A stretch of DNA of 45,003 bases from Streptomyces albidochromogenes (GCF_005981925.1 NZ_VBVX01000012.1:1-45003), one strand, 5' to 3'; numbered from the stretch's first letter, positions 24,718-33,628 are shown. Translations and numbers: made by a program. Notes: generated by a model not told the origin, from the letters alone.

Positions 24718-25320
24718 ATGAACTGCGAGCCCGCGCACCCCGAACCAGTCCGCCACCACGACCAGGGCCAATGGCTGGCCCAGTTCACCAGCCGGGTCCT
24801 CGTGGTGTGCCCGCGGTGCGGTGGCCGGGCGCTCGTCGTGCCCCTGCCCCGCCTCGCGGCGCGCAGGAACTTCGGTGAACTGCTCTTCCAGCCGCGCCGC
24901 CTCACCTGCGCCGGTTGCGGCGCGGTCGCCGAATGGACGGCCGCGGAGCGGGGTGCAGGCCTGGTCGGCGCGGTGCCCGGCGGCACCGAGGACCCCTTCT
25001 TCCGGCGGCCGCTGTGGCTTCAGACCCGCTGTGCGGGGCGGATCCTGTGGGCCTACGACGAGGAGCACGTCGACGCCCTCGCTGCCTACGTCGGCGCGCG
25101 GCTGCGCGAGCGTCGCGCTTCCCCGACGAGGGGGATGTTCGCCCGGCTGCCGGCCTGGATGAAGTCCGCGGGCCACCGGGACGAGGTACTGGCGGGTCTG
25201 GCGGCCCTTCGGACCCTCGCCCGGCGCTCGACCGCGACCGACCGCTCCGACGCGGCCCACGAGCGCGGCGACCGCCCGCGCCACTACGGCACCTTGCTGT
25301 TCCGTGGCGGCCCGTTCTAG
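24718..25320 (+). CDS. Zinc-ribbon hypothetical protein
   Basis: 200 residues from the ATG at 24718 (MNCEPAHPEPVRHHDQGQWL). Two CxxC pairs, VVCPRCGGRALVV and LTCAGCGAVAEWT, form a TFIIB-type zinc ribbon near residues 31-67. The rest (PLWLQTRCAGRILWAYDEEH, GMFARLPAWMKSAGHRDEVL) is a conserved region found with such ribbons in actinobacterial hypothetical proteins. It may bind nucleic acid or another protein; nothing decides which. The upstream open frame without an ATG is ignored. Confidence 0.8.
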   Translation: MNCEPAHPEPVRHHDQGQWLAQFTSRVLVVCPRCGGRALVVPLPRLAARRNFGELLFQPRRLTCAGCGAVAEWTAAERGAGLVGAVPGGTEDPFFRRPLWLQTRCAGRILWAYDEEHVDALAAYVGARLRERRASPTRGMFARLPAWMKSAGHRDEVLAGLAALRTLARRSTATDRSDAAHERGDRPRHYGTLLFRGGPF

Positions 25321-25363
25321 GGAACTGTCCGACGAGACGGGACGGCGCACCGGTTCGTGCCGC

Positions 25364-25396
<33 letters not shown>

Positions 25397-25456
25397 AGGG
25401 GGCTGGAGCCGCGTACTCGGCGTGCCGACTGGCCAACAACCAGAAAGGCAGGCGTC

Positions 25457-25552
25457 ATGAGTCGGACTTTGGCACCGCGTTCCTCACCCTTCAGGCGGAG
25501 GCGGATCGTCCTCGGCGTTGATCCGGACTCGTTGGCTGCCAAGACACAGTGA
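25457..25552 (+). CDS. Possible 31-residue small protein upstream of a membrane gene
   Basis: MSRTLAPRSSPFRRRRIVLG, then GVDPDSLAAKTQ and a TGA only four bases before the ATG at 25557. AAAGGCAGG precedes the start. The close spacing suggests a translationally coupled leader, but the composition is basic and may be chance. Confidence 0.25.
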   Translation: MSRTLAPRSSPFRRRRIVLGVDPDSLAAKTQ

Positions 25553-25556
25553 GGGC

Positions 25557-26081
25557 ATGACAACTCACACGGCACACATCAACACGACAGCGACAGCGCG
25601 GCCCGTCCCCCGGTGGGCTGTCGGCGCAGCCCATGCGATGCCTCTGGTCGCCCTTCCCGTCTGCCTGTGGCGTCTGCCCATCGCCTTCGGCTACGGCATG
25701 GGCGGGGAGGTCCTGCCCCCGTCACCGTGGAACATTCCCTATGTCGTCGGACTCAGCGTTCTGTCCGAGGCGTTCGCACTGCTCAGCCTCGGCCTGGTCC
25801 GCCGGTGGGGTGAGGTGGTGCCCACCTGGGTCCCCAAGCTCGGTGGCAGACGCATACCGCCCTTCGCGGTGATCCTCCCCGCGACGATCAGTGGCCTCCT
25901 GTTCACCGCGCTGATGGTCCACTGGGCGTTCGGGGCCTTGCAGCTCGGCGGTGCTGACGGGTTCCCGTACGCCGAGGGCTGGGACGTGCTCGCGATGACG
26001 GTCAGCGGTCTGTTCACGTTGTGGGGCCCCCTGTTGCTGGCCCTGACGTTCGCGTACTACCGCCGGCGTCGGCCTCGCTGA
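25557..26081 (+). CDS. Integral membrane hypothetical protein
   Basis: 174 residues from the ATG at 25557. Four hydrophobic segments: GAAHAMPLVALPVCLWRLPI, NIPYVVGLSVLSEAFALLSL, PPFAVILPATISGLLFTALM and LAMTVSGLFTLWGPLLLALT. A conserved-looking WGEVVPTWVPKLGGRRIP loop sits between helices 2 and 3, a pattern common in Streptomyces membrane proteins that are often found beside sigma-factor or regulator genes. The function is unknown. The tail is basic (YYRRRRPR). Confidence 0.85.
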   Translation: MTTHTAHINTTATARPVPRWAVGAAHAMPLVALPVCLWRLPIAFGYGMGGEVLPPSPWNIPYVVGLSVLSEAFALLSLGLVRRWGEVVPTWVPKLGGRRIPPFAVILPATISGLLFTALMVHWAFGALQLGGADGFPYAEGWDVLAMTVSGLFTLWGPLLLALTFAYYRRRRPR

Positions 26082-26211
26082 GCCCGAAAACCCTGTGCTG
26101 ACAAGACTGGAGCAGGCGGCCGCCACGGTTGAACGACTCTCAGGGCGACGACTGTCACCGCGGGCCCGTCGGCATGCTGACAGCGGATCGTCTGACATCG
26201 GGAGGCCGTGC

Positions 26212-26439
26212 TCAGCGGCGGCAGGCGGCCACGATGGTCAGCAGGACGAGTGCGATGGCCGCCAGTTGGAGGCATCCATGGCTGCTGCCCGGTCCCCTCC
26301 TGCGGGTCTCGACATGGCCACCCGGGGAAGTGCCGGGATGCTTGCGGGCGTAGTGCTCGACCTGCCGGCGCAGTCCCTCCGGCTCCCCCAGCCAGGGCGT
26401 CTTGAAGCTGCACTCGCCGCACCAGTAGCGGTTGGCCAC
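26212..26439 (-). CDS. Zinc-finger plus transmembrane microprotein
   Basis: 75 residues from the GTG at 26439, with AAAGG ten bases upstream. The N-terminus reads VANRYWCGECSFKTPWLGEP and EGLRRQVEHYARKHPGTSPG, so a CxxC and an HxxxxH pair form a C2H2-like finger. The C-terminus (GCLQLAAIALVLLTIVAACR) is one transmembrane helix. It is divergent from the XRE-NACHT gene at 26586, with 146 bases between the starts. Its closeness suggests a partner or regulator of the NACHT protein, but that is inference. Confidence 0.65.
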   Translation of the reverse strand: MANRYWCGECSFKTPWLGEPEGLRRQVEHYARKHPGTSPGGHVETRRRGPGSSHGCLQLAAIALVLLTIVAACRR

Positions 26440-26585
26440 GTCGGCTGCCTTTCGTCGGTGTGCGCACGGGACTCCGACGGTGACCTTTGTCATGTTCGCT
26501 GAACAGGCCGGGGAACCGGCCATCCGTGACCGGTGTCCGCCGGTAGGCTCGCCGCCGTGCCACACGGCGAGCAGGGAGACGCTCG

Positions 26586-29072
26586 GTGACAGAGGAACTC
26601 GGCGCGTTACTGCGCCGATTACGCGACGCTGCGAATCTGACCCAGGAACAGGTCGCCGAACGGTCCGGGGTGAGCGTGCGCACCCTTCGCCGGCTGGAGA
26701 GCGGCAGCTCCACGAACCACCGCATGGGGACGGTGAACCTGCTGGCGGACGCGCTCGACCTCGGCGAGGAAGACCGCCGACGCCTGGCGGCCACCCTTGC
26801 CGGACCGCGCAGCGGGGCCGCCTCCCGGGCGCCCGCGCCCGAAGGTCCTGACGGGTACGCACCCGGGTCGGTCGCCGCCGTAGCCGGTGCTCCTGCGCCC
26901 GGCGGGGCGCTGCCCGGGCCCGCCACGTCACCGGTGCTCGGGCGGCTGCCCGTTCACGACACGCTCGCCGCCGCCGCGCGAGAACTCGCGACGGAGGTAC
27001 GCCGCCGCTGGCGCCGGGAGGAGGCGCAGCGCCGGGTCCACGACCCGTACCCCCTGCCGGTCCGGTGGGAACCGGCGCCTGGCGGTCTGACCGACAGCCC
27101 GGAGAACATCCAACGTCTGTGGCCGGGGGAGACAGCGCGCGCGTTGGACCTGGAGGGTGACCTGCGCAGCGTGTCCGACGTCTACCGTAGGATCCCGTCC
27201 GGACGACTGGCCGTCCTCGGCCGGGCCGGTTCGGGGAAGTCCGTGCTCACGATCAGGTTCGTCCTGGACCTTCTGGAGTCCCCGGTCACGCACGGCCGGG
27301 TGCCGGTCATCTTCAGCATCGGCTCCTGGGACCCAAAATCCACCGCACTGCGGGACTGGATGATCGGCCGGTTGCTGCGCGACCATCCCCACCTCGCGGC
27401 GCGTGGCCCCGGTGGGGCGACCCTGGCGGGCGCGCTCGTCGACGCCGACCTGATCCTCCCCGTCCTGGACGGGTTCGACGAGATCGCCGAAGGTCTGCGA
27501 CGGGAAGCCCTGGACGCGCTCAACGCCACTTCGTCACCGCTCGTCCTCACCAGCCGTCGCGACGAGTACGCCGAAGCGGTCCGGGCCGCCCACACGCCGC
27601 TCGTCTGGGCGGCGGGCATCGTGCTCACCGACCTCACCCTGGACGACCTCGCCGGCTACCTGCCCCGTACCGCGCGTACGGTCACACGTGACAGGAGCGG
27701 AGACGACGGGGCCGCCGCGACGGTGACGGCATGGGACAAGGTCCTCGAAGAACTGCGGGCGCGGGAGAGCCCGGGGAGCGCCAACCTCGTGACAGCCCTG
27801 ACCACCCCGCTCATGGTCATCCTCGCCCGTACGCTGTACAGCGACACGCCCGGCCAGGATCCCGCCGAACTCCTCGACGTCACCCGTTTCCCCACGGCGA
27901 AGAGCCTGGAGGAGCACCTGCTGGCGGGCTTCGTGCCCGCCGTCTACCGGCGTCGCGCCCCCGAGCGGGACACCGCCGGCCGGCAGCCGGGGGCGCCGGG
28001 ACAGGACGCCGCGAGCGCCGAGCGCTGGCTCGGCCACCTGGCCCACCACCTCGTACGCTTCGACCGCGACCGGCACGACCTCGCGTGGTGGCAGCTCAGC
28101 GACTCGCTGTCGCGCTCGACCCGCGTCTTCGCCGTCTTCCTGGCCACCGCGCTGAGCGTCGCGCTGGCCGACTGGCTGGTCGGACTGCTGCTCACCCCGA
28201 TCGGGATCGGCGAACTCCTGTTGCAGGGCGGTCTCATGGGCCCTGTGGCCGGCATCGCCTTCGGATCCGTCTACGCGGTCATGGACAGGTCCGGGGGCGG
28301 AGCGGTCGTCGAACCGACCCGAGTCCGGGTCACGCTGCGCGCTCGCCACGACGGTCTCGGCCGCCGGCCCCTGCGCACCTTCGTCATCCGGTGCGGCCAC
28401 GGCCTGTTCGGTGGGGCCGTCATGGGAATCGGATGCGCCTGCGCCCTCGCGCTCGAACGCGCGCTGTACTCCGGGATGCCCCTCACCGATCCGCGCGTCA
28501 TCGAGGGCACCTTGATCAACATGGTGGTCCTCGGGCTGATCTTCGGCTCGGCCGCCGGCCTCGTCTTCGGGCTCATGGCCGTACTCGAAGCGCCCGTGGA
28601 CGTCACCACAGCGGCGACCCCGGTCAGCTTGCTGGCCTCGAACCGTACAACCATGGTGCGGCAGTTCCTGGTACTGGCCCCGACGCTCACGCTGGCCATC
28701 GCCTTCGGCGGGTACGTGATCGTCCAGCTGCTGCAGGGCTTGATGGGACGGCTCAACTGGGGGTTGCAGGACAGCCTGTTCATCGGGGCGGTCGGCGGGC
28801 TCGGAGGCGCGGCCTCCTATGTGCTCGCGTTCACCGCCTGGGGACAATGGTTCGTGTTCTCACGCGTGTGGCTGCCCCTGACCGGCAAGCTGCCCTGGGA
28901 CCCCGCCACGTTCCTGGACGACGCATACCGGCGCGGAGTCCTGCGACAGACCGGCGCTGTGTACCAGTTCCGCCATGTCCGGCTGCAACACCACCTCGGA
29001 AACGCGTTCCGCCGACAGCACGCCGACTTCGCACCGGCCACCTTCCCGCCCCCACCGGCCGACGCCTCCTGA
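26586..29072 (+). CDS. XRE helix-turn-helix / NACHT NTPase / multi-spanning membrane protein
   Basis: 828 residues from the GTG at 26586. Order: an XRE helix-turn-helix (about 1-70, LTQEQVAERSGVSVRTLRRL); a low-complexity linker; a STAND-type NACHT NTPase with Walker A GRAGSGKS at about 212-219, Walker B LILPVLDGFDEI near 289-300 and the sensor segment LVLTSRRDEY; then about six hydrophobic helices (about 511-565, 604-628, 640-668, 694-716, 728-752). The conserved tail is LPWDPATFLDDAYRRGVLRQ and VYQFRHVRLQHHLG. NACHT proteins act as switchable signalling ATPases, and some bacterial ones defend against phage. Here the effector would be the membrane part. Streptomyces genomes carry many such genes, mostly uncharacterised. 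Confidence 0.92.
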   Translation: MTEELGALLRRLRDAANLTQEQVAERSGVSVRTLRRLESGSSTNHRMGTVNLLADALDLGEEDRRRLAATLAGPRSGAASRAPAPEGPDGYAPGSVAAVAGAPAPGGALPGPATSPVLGRLPVHDTLAAAARELATEVRRRWRREEAQRRVHDPYPLPVRWEPAPGGLTDSPENIQRLWPGETARALDLEGDLRSVSDVYRRIPSGRLAVLGRAGSGKSVLTIRFVLDLLESPVTHGRVPVIFSIGSWDPKSTALRDWMIGRLLRDHPHLAARGPGGATLAGALVDADLILPVLDGFDEIAEGLRREALDALNATSSPLVLTSRRDEYAEAVRAAHTPLVWAAGIVLTDLTLDDLAGYLPRTARTVTRDRSGDDGAAATVTAWDKVLEELRARESPGSANLVTALTTPLMVILARTLYSDTPGQDPAELLDVTRFPTAKSLEEHLLAGFVPAVYRRRAPERDTAGRQPGAPGQDAASAERWLGHLAHHLVRFDRDRHDLAWWQLSDSLSRSTRVFAVFLATALSVALADWLVGLLLTPIGIGELLLQGGLMGPVAGIAFGSVYAVMDRSGGGAVVEPTRVRVTLRARHDGLGRRPLRTFVIRCGHGLFGGAVMGIGCACALALERALYSGMPLTDPRVIEGTLINMVVLGLIFGSAAGLVFGLMAVLEAPVDVTTAATPVSLLASNRTTMVRQFLVLAPTLTLAIAFGGYVIVQLLQGLMGRLNWGLQDSLFIGAVGGLGGAASYVLAFTAWGQWFVFSRVWLPLTGKLPWDPATFLDDAYRRGVLRQTGAVYQFRHVRLQHHLGNAFRRQHADFAPATFPPPPADAS

Positions 29073-29276
29073 CCTCGCGGGGGGTGCTGGACCGGCCGAC
29101 CGCAGGCAGGAACGGCCCGGCAGCGGCCGTGAACGGACCCACTGGGCCTCGGCTGATGGCCGGTCACAAATGGCCGATCGTGCGTCCTGTCGCCGGACGG
29201 TTCGGGAGACCAGCATCGGAGCGTCCGGCACGCGGCGCTCAGTCCGCCGCGCGCACCCCACGACGACGGGTACCCG

Positions 29277-30380
29277 ATGACGTTTCTCCGCTTCACCACG
29301 GTCGGCGCGGCCTTCACGCTCGCGGCCTTGACGGGCACCGGCGCGGCGCACGCCGACGTACCGGCCACCACGCCCGCATCCGCGGCCTCCGCTGTCTCCA
29401 CCTCCGCCGTTCCCGCCTTCACCGACGGTTACGGTCTGACCGTGGTCCCGGGGTCCACCGAGGTGCACAGCCCCACCGACTTCACGATCACGGTCACCAC
29501 GAAGCAGCTCTCCGGGAAGCACAAGATCCGCATCCTCCTTCCCGCCGGATACGACGCCGACCCCGGCCGGCGCTGGCCGGTCACGTACTTCCTGCACGGC
29601 GGTGGCGGCACGGTGAACGATGTCGCGGCGGCGCCGGCACTGCACTCGGACTCGATGATCACCGTGGTGCCGGACGGCGGGCTGAAGGGCTGGTACGCCG
29701 ACTGGCTGATGCAGAACACCGCCGAGGGGGCCGCGAACTGGGAGACCTTCCACCTCACGCAGGTCGTCCCTTTCATCGACGCCAACCTCCGTACCCGCGC
29801 CGACCGGGCCCACCGGGCCGTCGTCGGACTCTCCATGGGCGGCTACGGCGCTCTGCACTACGCCGAGGCCCGGCCCGACCTGTTCGGACACGTCGCCGCC
29901 CTGTCGGGAGGCATCGACTTCGGAATGCCGCAGATACGTGCGGCCGTCCTGGCCACTGAGCTGAACCTCACGGGCGCCTGGTGCGCGGTGAGCAGCTCGT
30001 CCGGCTCCGGCACGTGCGCGAGTTTCGGCCCCTACGTGGACAGCGACGCGATCTTCGGCTCGCCGTACCCGTTCTTCGACGCCGACCGCGTATGGAAGGC
30101 GGTCGATCCGGCCGCGCCGGCCAACCTCGCCAAGCTGTCCGGCACCGGCATCACCCTGTACACCGGCAACAACGACATCATCGACGTCCACACCGAGGCG
30201 GCCTCCAAGACCGTCAAGGCCCGCCTGGACCAACTGGGCATCCCCAGCCGCCTCGTCAACTACGGCGACGGCGCATCACTGGCACCGAGCTGCGACGGCG
30301 GCCACAACTACGGCTGCTGGGCCCCCGCCTTCGCCGACTACGTCCCGCGCCTCGAAGCCGCCTTCGCCGCGGCACGCTGA
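29277..30380 (+). CDS. Secreted esterase (antigen 85 / esterase D-like alpha/beta hydrolase)
   Basis: 367 residues from the ATG at 29277. A signal peptide (MTFLRFTTVGAAFTLAALTG, cleavage after AAHA near residue 27) is followed by an alpha/beta hydrolase: HKIRILLPAGYDAD, WPVTYFLHGGGGTVNDVA and the nucleophile elbow VVGLSMGGYGALHYAEARPD. The Ser in GLSMGG is the catalytic nucleophile; the His probably lies in DGGHNYGCWAPAF near the C-terminus. The family includes mycolyltransferases and secreted esterases; no mycolic-acid pathway is seen, so esterase is the better guess. A hairpin terminator follows. Confidence 0.92.
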   Translation: MTFLRFTTVGAAFTLAALTGTGAAHADVPATTPASAASAVSTSAVPAFTDGYGLTVVPGSTEVHSPTDFTITVTTKQLSGKHKIRILLPAGYDADPGRRWPVTYFLHGGGGTVNDVAAAPALHSDSMITVVPDGGLKGWYADWLMQNTAEGAANWETFHLTQVVPFIDANLRTRADRAHRAVVGLSMGGYGALHYAEARPDLFGHVAALSGGIDFGMPQIRAAVLATELNLTGAWCAVSSSSGSGTCASFGPYVDSDAIFGSPYPFFDADRVWKAVDPAAPANLAKLSGTGITLYTGNNDIIDVHTEAASKTVKARLDQLGIPSRLVNYGDGASLAPSCDGGHNYGCWAPAFADYVPRLEAAFAAAR

Positions 30381-30855
30381 CCGACCGACGGGGGCCCGGG
30401 CACGCCCGGCGCCCGGGCCCCGCCACGGCCACCACGCGTCGGCACCGTTCCGGCCCCCCGCCTCACGGTCGGACCCCACCCGTGCGCGCCGTACGCGGGC
30501 TGAAAGTCGTTTCCCGGCGGAGCCTGCCCGGAGAACGTCGCGGGCGTCGCCTCAGGGGCTGTGTGGGCTCTGCTCGTCCTCGAGGCCGGCCTCTGGCTCG
30601 CCTCCGCGCTACGCCGGTACCGATCGGAAACCGACAGCTACCTGACGGTGATCGATGCGGGGTTCGGTTCGGCGATGTGTCGGACGAGGAACTCACGCCA
30701 GGGCGGCACGAGGCCGACGACAGGGCGCCGTGCCCGTCCTCAGACGCCGGCCCACGGAGCGGGCGTCGGGGCCCAAGCGCCCTCTGAGCGGCACCCGCTC
30801 ACATGCCGGCCCAGCCCTGCTACTTCGTCGTCAGCCAGTTCGTCCGGGGGCGTCC
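30381..30855. other. Gap of about 475 bases with possible decayed coding sequence
   Basis: It begins with the terminator at 30391-30421. Around 30561-30660 a plus frame reads VWALLVLEAGLWLASALRRY and SYLTVIDAGFGS, which looks like a piece of a membrane protein, but it lacks a clean start and decays at once. Nothing else is recognisable. Confidence 0.35.
30391..30421 (+). terminator. GC hairpin after the secreted esterase gene
   Basis: The arms GGGGCCCGGGC (30391-30401) and GCCCGGGCCCC (30411-30421) are perfect 11-bp complements with a 9-base loop, 10 bases past the stop codon. There is no T-run. Confidence 0.6.
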
Positions 30856-31296
30856 GTGACGGACAGTTCCTGTGCTGGGCGGGCCGAGTGCGGGGACCGC
30901 CAGGACGCCGAGCTGCTGTGGCCGCTGACCGCGCACCCGTCCGCCGCGATCCGGTCCCGTGCCGTGGCCGGCCTGCGCACCCTGGACGTCTTTGACGCCG
31001 GGCGCCTGATCCCGCTCCTGGACGACCCGTCACCTGCCGTGGCCCGCGAGACCGTCACCTCCCTCACCCCGTCAGCCCGGCTGATCCCCGTCGACCACCT
31101 TGTCGACCGGCTCGCCCCGGACCGGCCCCGGCACCAGCGGCTCGCCGCCACCCGCCTGCTCGCCGCACAGGGCGGGCTCCGGCAGCTGCGGATCCTGCAC
31201 GCCCTGTCGCTGGACGAGGACGCCCAGGTCCGCCGGCGGGCAGGACAGACGGTCTCTGCGGCCGGCCATCCGTACTCTCCCGTCACACTGTCGTAG
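30856..31296 (+). CDS. HEAT-repeat protein, possibly a truncated remnant
   Basis: 146 residues from the GTG at 30856 (VTDSSCAGRAECGDRQDAEL). Helix pairs of HEAT type follow: HPSAAIRSRAVAGLRTLDVF, LIPLLDDPSPAVARETVTSL, DRPRHQRLAATRLLAAQGGL and DEDAQVRRRAGQTVSAAG. Related Streptomyces proteins are several repeats longer, so this may be the C-terminal part of a once larger gene; the short, poorly composed N-terminus supports that. Such repeats mediate protein contacts. No partner is evident. Confidence 0.6.
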   Translation: MTDSSCAGRAECGDRQDAELLWPLTAHPSAAIRSRAVAGLRTLDVFDAGRLIPLLDDPSPAVARETVTSLTPSARLIPVDHLVDRLAPDRPRHQRLAATRLLAAQGGLRQLRILHALSLDEDAQVRRRAGQTVSAAGHPYSPVTLS

Positions 31297-31460
31297 ATGC
31301 CGCTCACCACTGAGCCCGGAGCGAGGCCGCCCACGCGCTGAGCTTGATCGAGAAGCCGCCCGGCCGACCGGGTGACACCGGATTCCGTCGTGGCGATGAG
31401 TCTGCGGGCGTCCGCGGGTCTATCTCTTGAGGGACACAACCGACTCGTCAGGAGCAAGCC

Positions 31461-32105
31461 ATGGGCCTCATCCACATCGCAATGTTCGCGACCCTCGACC
31501 TCGTCGGGCAGGCGCCCGGCGGCCCCGACGAGGACCCGGCGGAGTTCCCCTTCGGCGGCTGGCAGGCGCCCCTGCTGGACGAGGTCGCCGGGGCGCAGGT
31601 CGGGGCCGCGTACGAGGGCACGGACGCCCTCCTGCTCGGCCGGCGGACGTACGACATCTTCGCCGCCTTCTGGCCTCACCAGGAGGGCGGCGAGGACGGC
31701 GAGATCGCCGCACTCTTCAACAGCGTCCCGAAGTACGTGGCCTCTCGCGGCAAGCCCGACCTCTCGTGGGCCGGGTCCACCCAGCTCGGCCCGGACCTCG
31801 CCGGCGCGGTGCGCGAGATCCGTGACCGGCACGAGCACGTGAAGGTCGTCGGGAGCCTGAACCTGGTGCAGACCCTCCTGCGCGAGAAGCTCTTCGACCG
31901 TCTCGACCTCTGGCTGCACCCGATCGTGCTCGGCGTCGGGAAGAAGGTGTTCGACGGCGGCGCGGTGCCCACCAACGTCACGCTCCTGGCGCCCCCGGCG
32001 GCCAGCCCGAGGGGCACCGTGTACCTGCGGTACGGGCTCGCCGACGGCACGCCCGCTACGGGCGACATGAGCGCGCCCGATCGCGGTGCCGGAAGCGACG
32101 CGTGA
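31461..32105 (+). CDS. Dihydrofolate reductase-like (RibD C-terminal) protein
   Basis: 214 residues from the ATG at 31461, with AGGAG nine bases upstream. The fold markers of the RibD C-terminal/DHFR-like family are present: MGLIHIAMFATLDLVGQAPG, DALLLGRRTYDIFAAFWPHQ, VKVVGSLNLVQTLLREKLFD and RLDLWLHPIVLGVGKKVFDG. These bind NADPH and reduce small pterin- or pyrimidine-like substrates, though many copies in Streptomyces are of unknown use. The last 41 codons lie inside the 277-bp unit that is duplicated downstream. Confidence 0.92.
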   Translation: MGLIHIAMFATLDLVGQAPGGPDEDPAEFPFGGWQAPLLDEVAGAQVGAAYEGTDALLLGRRTYDIFAAFWPHQEGGEDGEIAALFNSVPKYVASRGKPDLSWAGSTQLGPDLAGAVREIRDRHEHVKVVGSLNLVQTLLREKLFDRLDLWLHPIVLGVGKKVFDGGAVPTNVTLLAPPAASPRGTVYLRYGLADGTPATGDMSAPDRGAGSDA

Positions 32106-32533
32106 CGCCACCCCGCGCCGGCTGAGTCGGTCGCTCCGGATCGGCTCGGCGTCACCGAAAGCCCTTGCGGCCGTCGAAGGGAGCGCGGACGGAACCGGTC
32201 GTGCGGTGGTCCTGGTCGACGTACCTGCCGACGATGAAGCACGTCATACCGGCCGAACGCTCCTGGCGCCCCCGGCGGCCAGCCCGAGGGGCACCGTGTA
32301 CCTGCGGTACGGGCTCGCCGACGGCACGCCCGCTACGGGCGACATGAGCGCGCCCGATCGCGGTGCCGGAAGCGACGCGTGACGCCACCCCGCGCCGACT
32401 GAGTCGGTCGCTCCGGATCGGCTCGGCGTCACCGAAAGCCCTTGCGGCCGTCGAAGGGAGCGCGGACGGAACCGGTCGTGCGGTGGTCCTGGTCGACGTA
32501 CCTGCCGACGATGAAGCACGTCGTACGGGCCGA
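31980..32533. repeat. Tandem duplication of a 277-bp unit
   Basis: The unit at 31980-32256 recurs directly adjacent at 32257-32533 with only about three mismatches, for example near 32119 and at 32246/32523. Each copy starts at the end of the DHFR-like coding region (CGCTCCTGGCGCCCCCGG) and ends near ATGAAGCACGTC. The high identity suggests a recent unequal recombination or slippage event. The unit carries no transposase or terminal repeats. The first copy keeps the intact stop codon of the gene, so the protein is unaffected. Confidence 0.92.
32257..32382 (+). pseudogene. Orphan duplicate of the DHFR-like gene 3' end
   Basis: The second repeat copy contains the last 41 codons of the DHFR-like gene again, up to its TGA at 32380-32382, without any start. 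It encodes the same TVYLRYGLADGTPATGD tail. It is a by-product of the tandem duplication and not a gene. The rest of the 32106-32630 gap holds the non-coding part of the two units and an unremarkable stretch before the LitR-like gene. Confidence 0.75.
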
Positions 32534-32630
32534 CGGCCATGGCGGCCCATCGCGGGCGGTGCCCCGTCGACGGTGTACACGGCGACCTGCCGTCAGCCGC
32601 TCGGGCGGTGCCGTACAGCCGCAAACCGCC

Positions 32631-33617
32631 TCACCCGCGCACAGCCGACTCCACAGCCGTGACGGCCTGCGCCAGCCCGGCGGGATGCGGCAGCCCCGGT
32701 ACGGTCTGGCCGGCCCAGCCGGGGCCGAGCGTCAGAACGACCGGCTTCCTCCGAGCACCGCGCACACCCCACTCGATCATCGAGACGTGCTGGGCCAGCG
32801 GCCGGCTCGCCGTCGTACGGGACTGCGCCCACAGCCCCACCGCGGCCGGACCGGTCCTGCGTACAGCGGCCACGAGCGACTCGACCGGCAGCGCGCCGCC
32901 GAACATGCGCACCTGCAGGCCCCGTTCGGCCAGCGCGGCGGCGAGCACCTCCAGCGGCAACGTGTGGTTCTCCGCAGGCGTGCAGGCCAGGACCGTGCCG
33001 GCGCCAGGACGGTCGGCGGCCACGGGCGGGGCGTGGCGCCGCAGCGCGCTGGAGACGTGCCACGACAGGAAGTGCTCGACCTCGACGTACCTCTCACCCG
33101 AGCTCTCCCACTTACGGCCCACCGCCTGCAGCGTCGGCATGATCACCTCCGTCCAGGCCGCGACCAGGCCGTGCTCCTCAATCGCCGCCTTCAGCAGCTG
33201 ATCGAGAGCGGCGGCGTCCAGGCGCAGGGCCGCACGAGCGACGCCCCTGCACTCCAGGCGCACGTCCCCCAGCCCGAGACCGGCGCCGCGCCGGGCCGTC
33301 GGCCGCGCGGTCCGAGCGGTGTCCACCGGCGGCGGGGACACGTCCGTGCCCGCCTCGTCGCGCGCCAGGCGGGCGGCCTCGGCAGGGGGCAGCCCGGTCG
33401 CCGTCAGGGCGCACATCCGCTCCAGCCGCGCCACGTCCGCGGCGGTCCAGCGGCGGTGGCGGCCGCCGGTGTGGACGTCGGGGCCCAGGCCGTAGCGCCG
33501 GTCCCACGAGCGGACCGTGGTGGGGGCCACCCCCAGACGCCTCGCCACCTCACCGGTGGTGAGCCCGCCGCCACGCGGTCCGTCCCCGTCGCCGCTGTCG
33601 TCTCTGTCGGTGCTCAT
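32631..33617 (-). CDS. LitR/CarH-like MerR regulator with B12-binding domain
   Basis: 328 residues, MSTDRDDSGDGDGPRGGGLT. The MerR helix-turn-helix (about 18-90) reads TGEVARRLGVAPTTVRSWDR and HRRWTAADVARLERM. A helical cap (about 125-215) contains KWESSGERYVEVEHFLSWHV, close to the Wx9EH motif of CarH but one residue longer. The B12-binding fold (about 220-328) has CTPAENHTLPLEVLAAALAE, with the His where CarH and LitR bind cobalt; the usual Gly after it is Pro. In LitR/CarH, adenosylcobalamin photolysis relieves repression. The gene is divergent from an ECF sigma operon, as for litR and litS. Confidence 0.9.
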   Translation of the reverse strand: MSTDRDDSGDGDGPRGGGLTTGEVARRLGVAPTTVRSWDRRYGLGPDVHTGGRHRRWTAADVARLERMCALTATGLPPAEAARLARDEAGTDVSPPPVDTARTARPTARRGAGLGLGDVRLECRGVARAALRLDAAALDQLLKAAIEEHGLVAAWTEVIMPTLQAVGRKWESSGERYVEVEHFLSWHVSSALRRHAPPVAADRPGAGTVLACTPAENHTLPLEVLAAALAERGLQVRMFGGALPVESLVAAVRRTGPAAVGLWAQSRTTASRPLAQHVSMIEWGVRGARRKPVVLTLGPGWAGQTVPGLPHPAGLAQAVTAVESAVRG

Positions 33618-33628
33618 GCTCCCACCGT

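Noticed and set aside
29160..29195. GGTCACA with CGTC 14 bases later upstream of the secreted esterase
   Set aside because: Both the first base and the spacing differ from TGTCACA-N16-CGTC, so I do not call it an ECF41 promoter.
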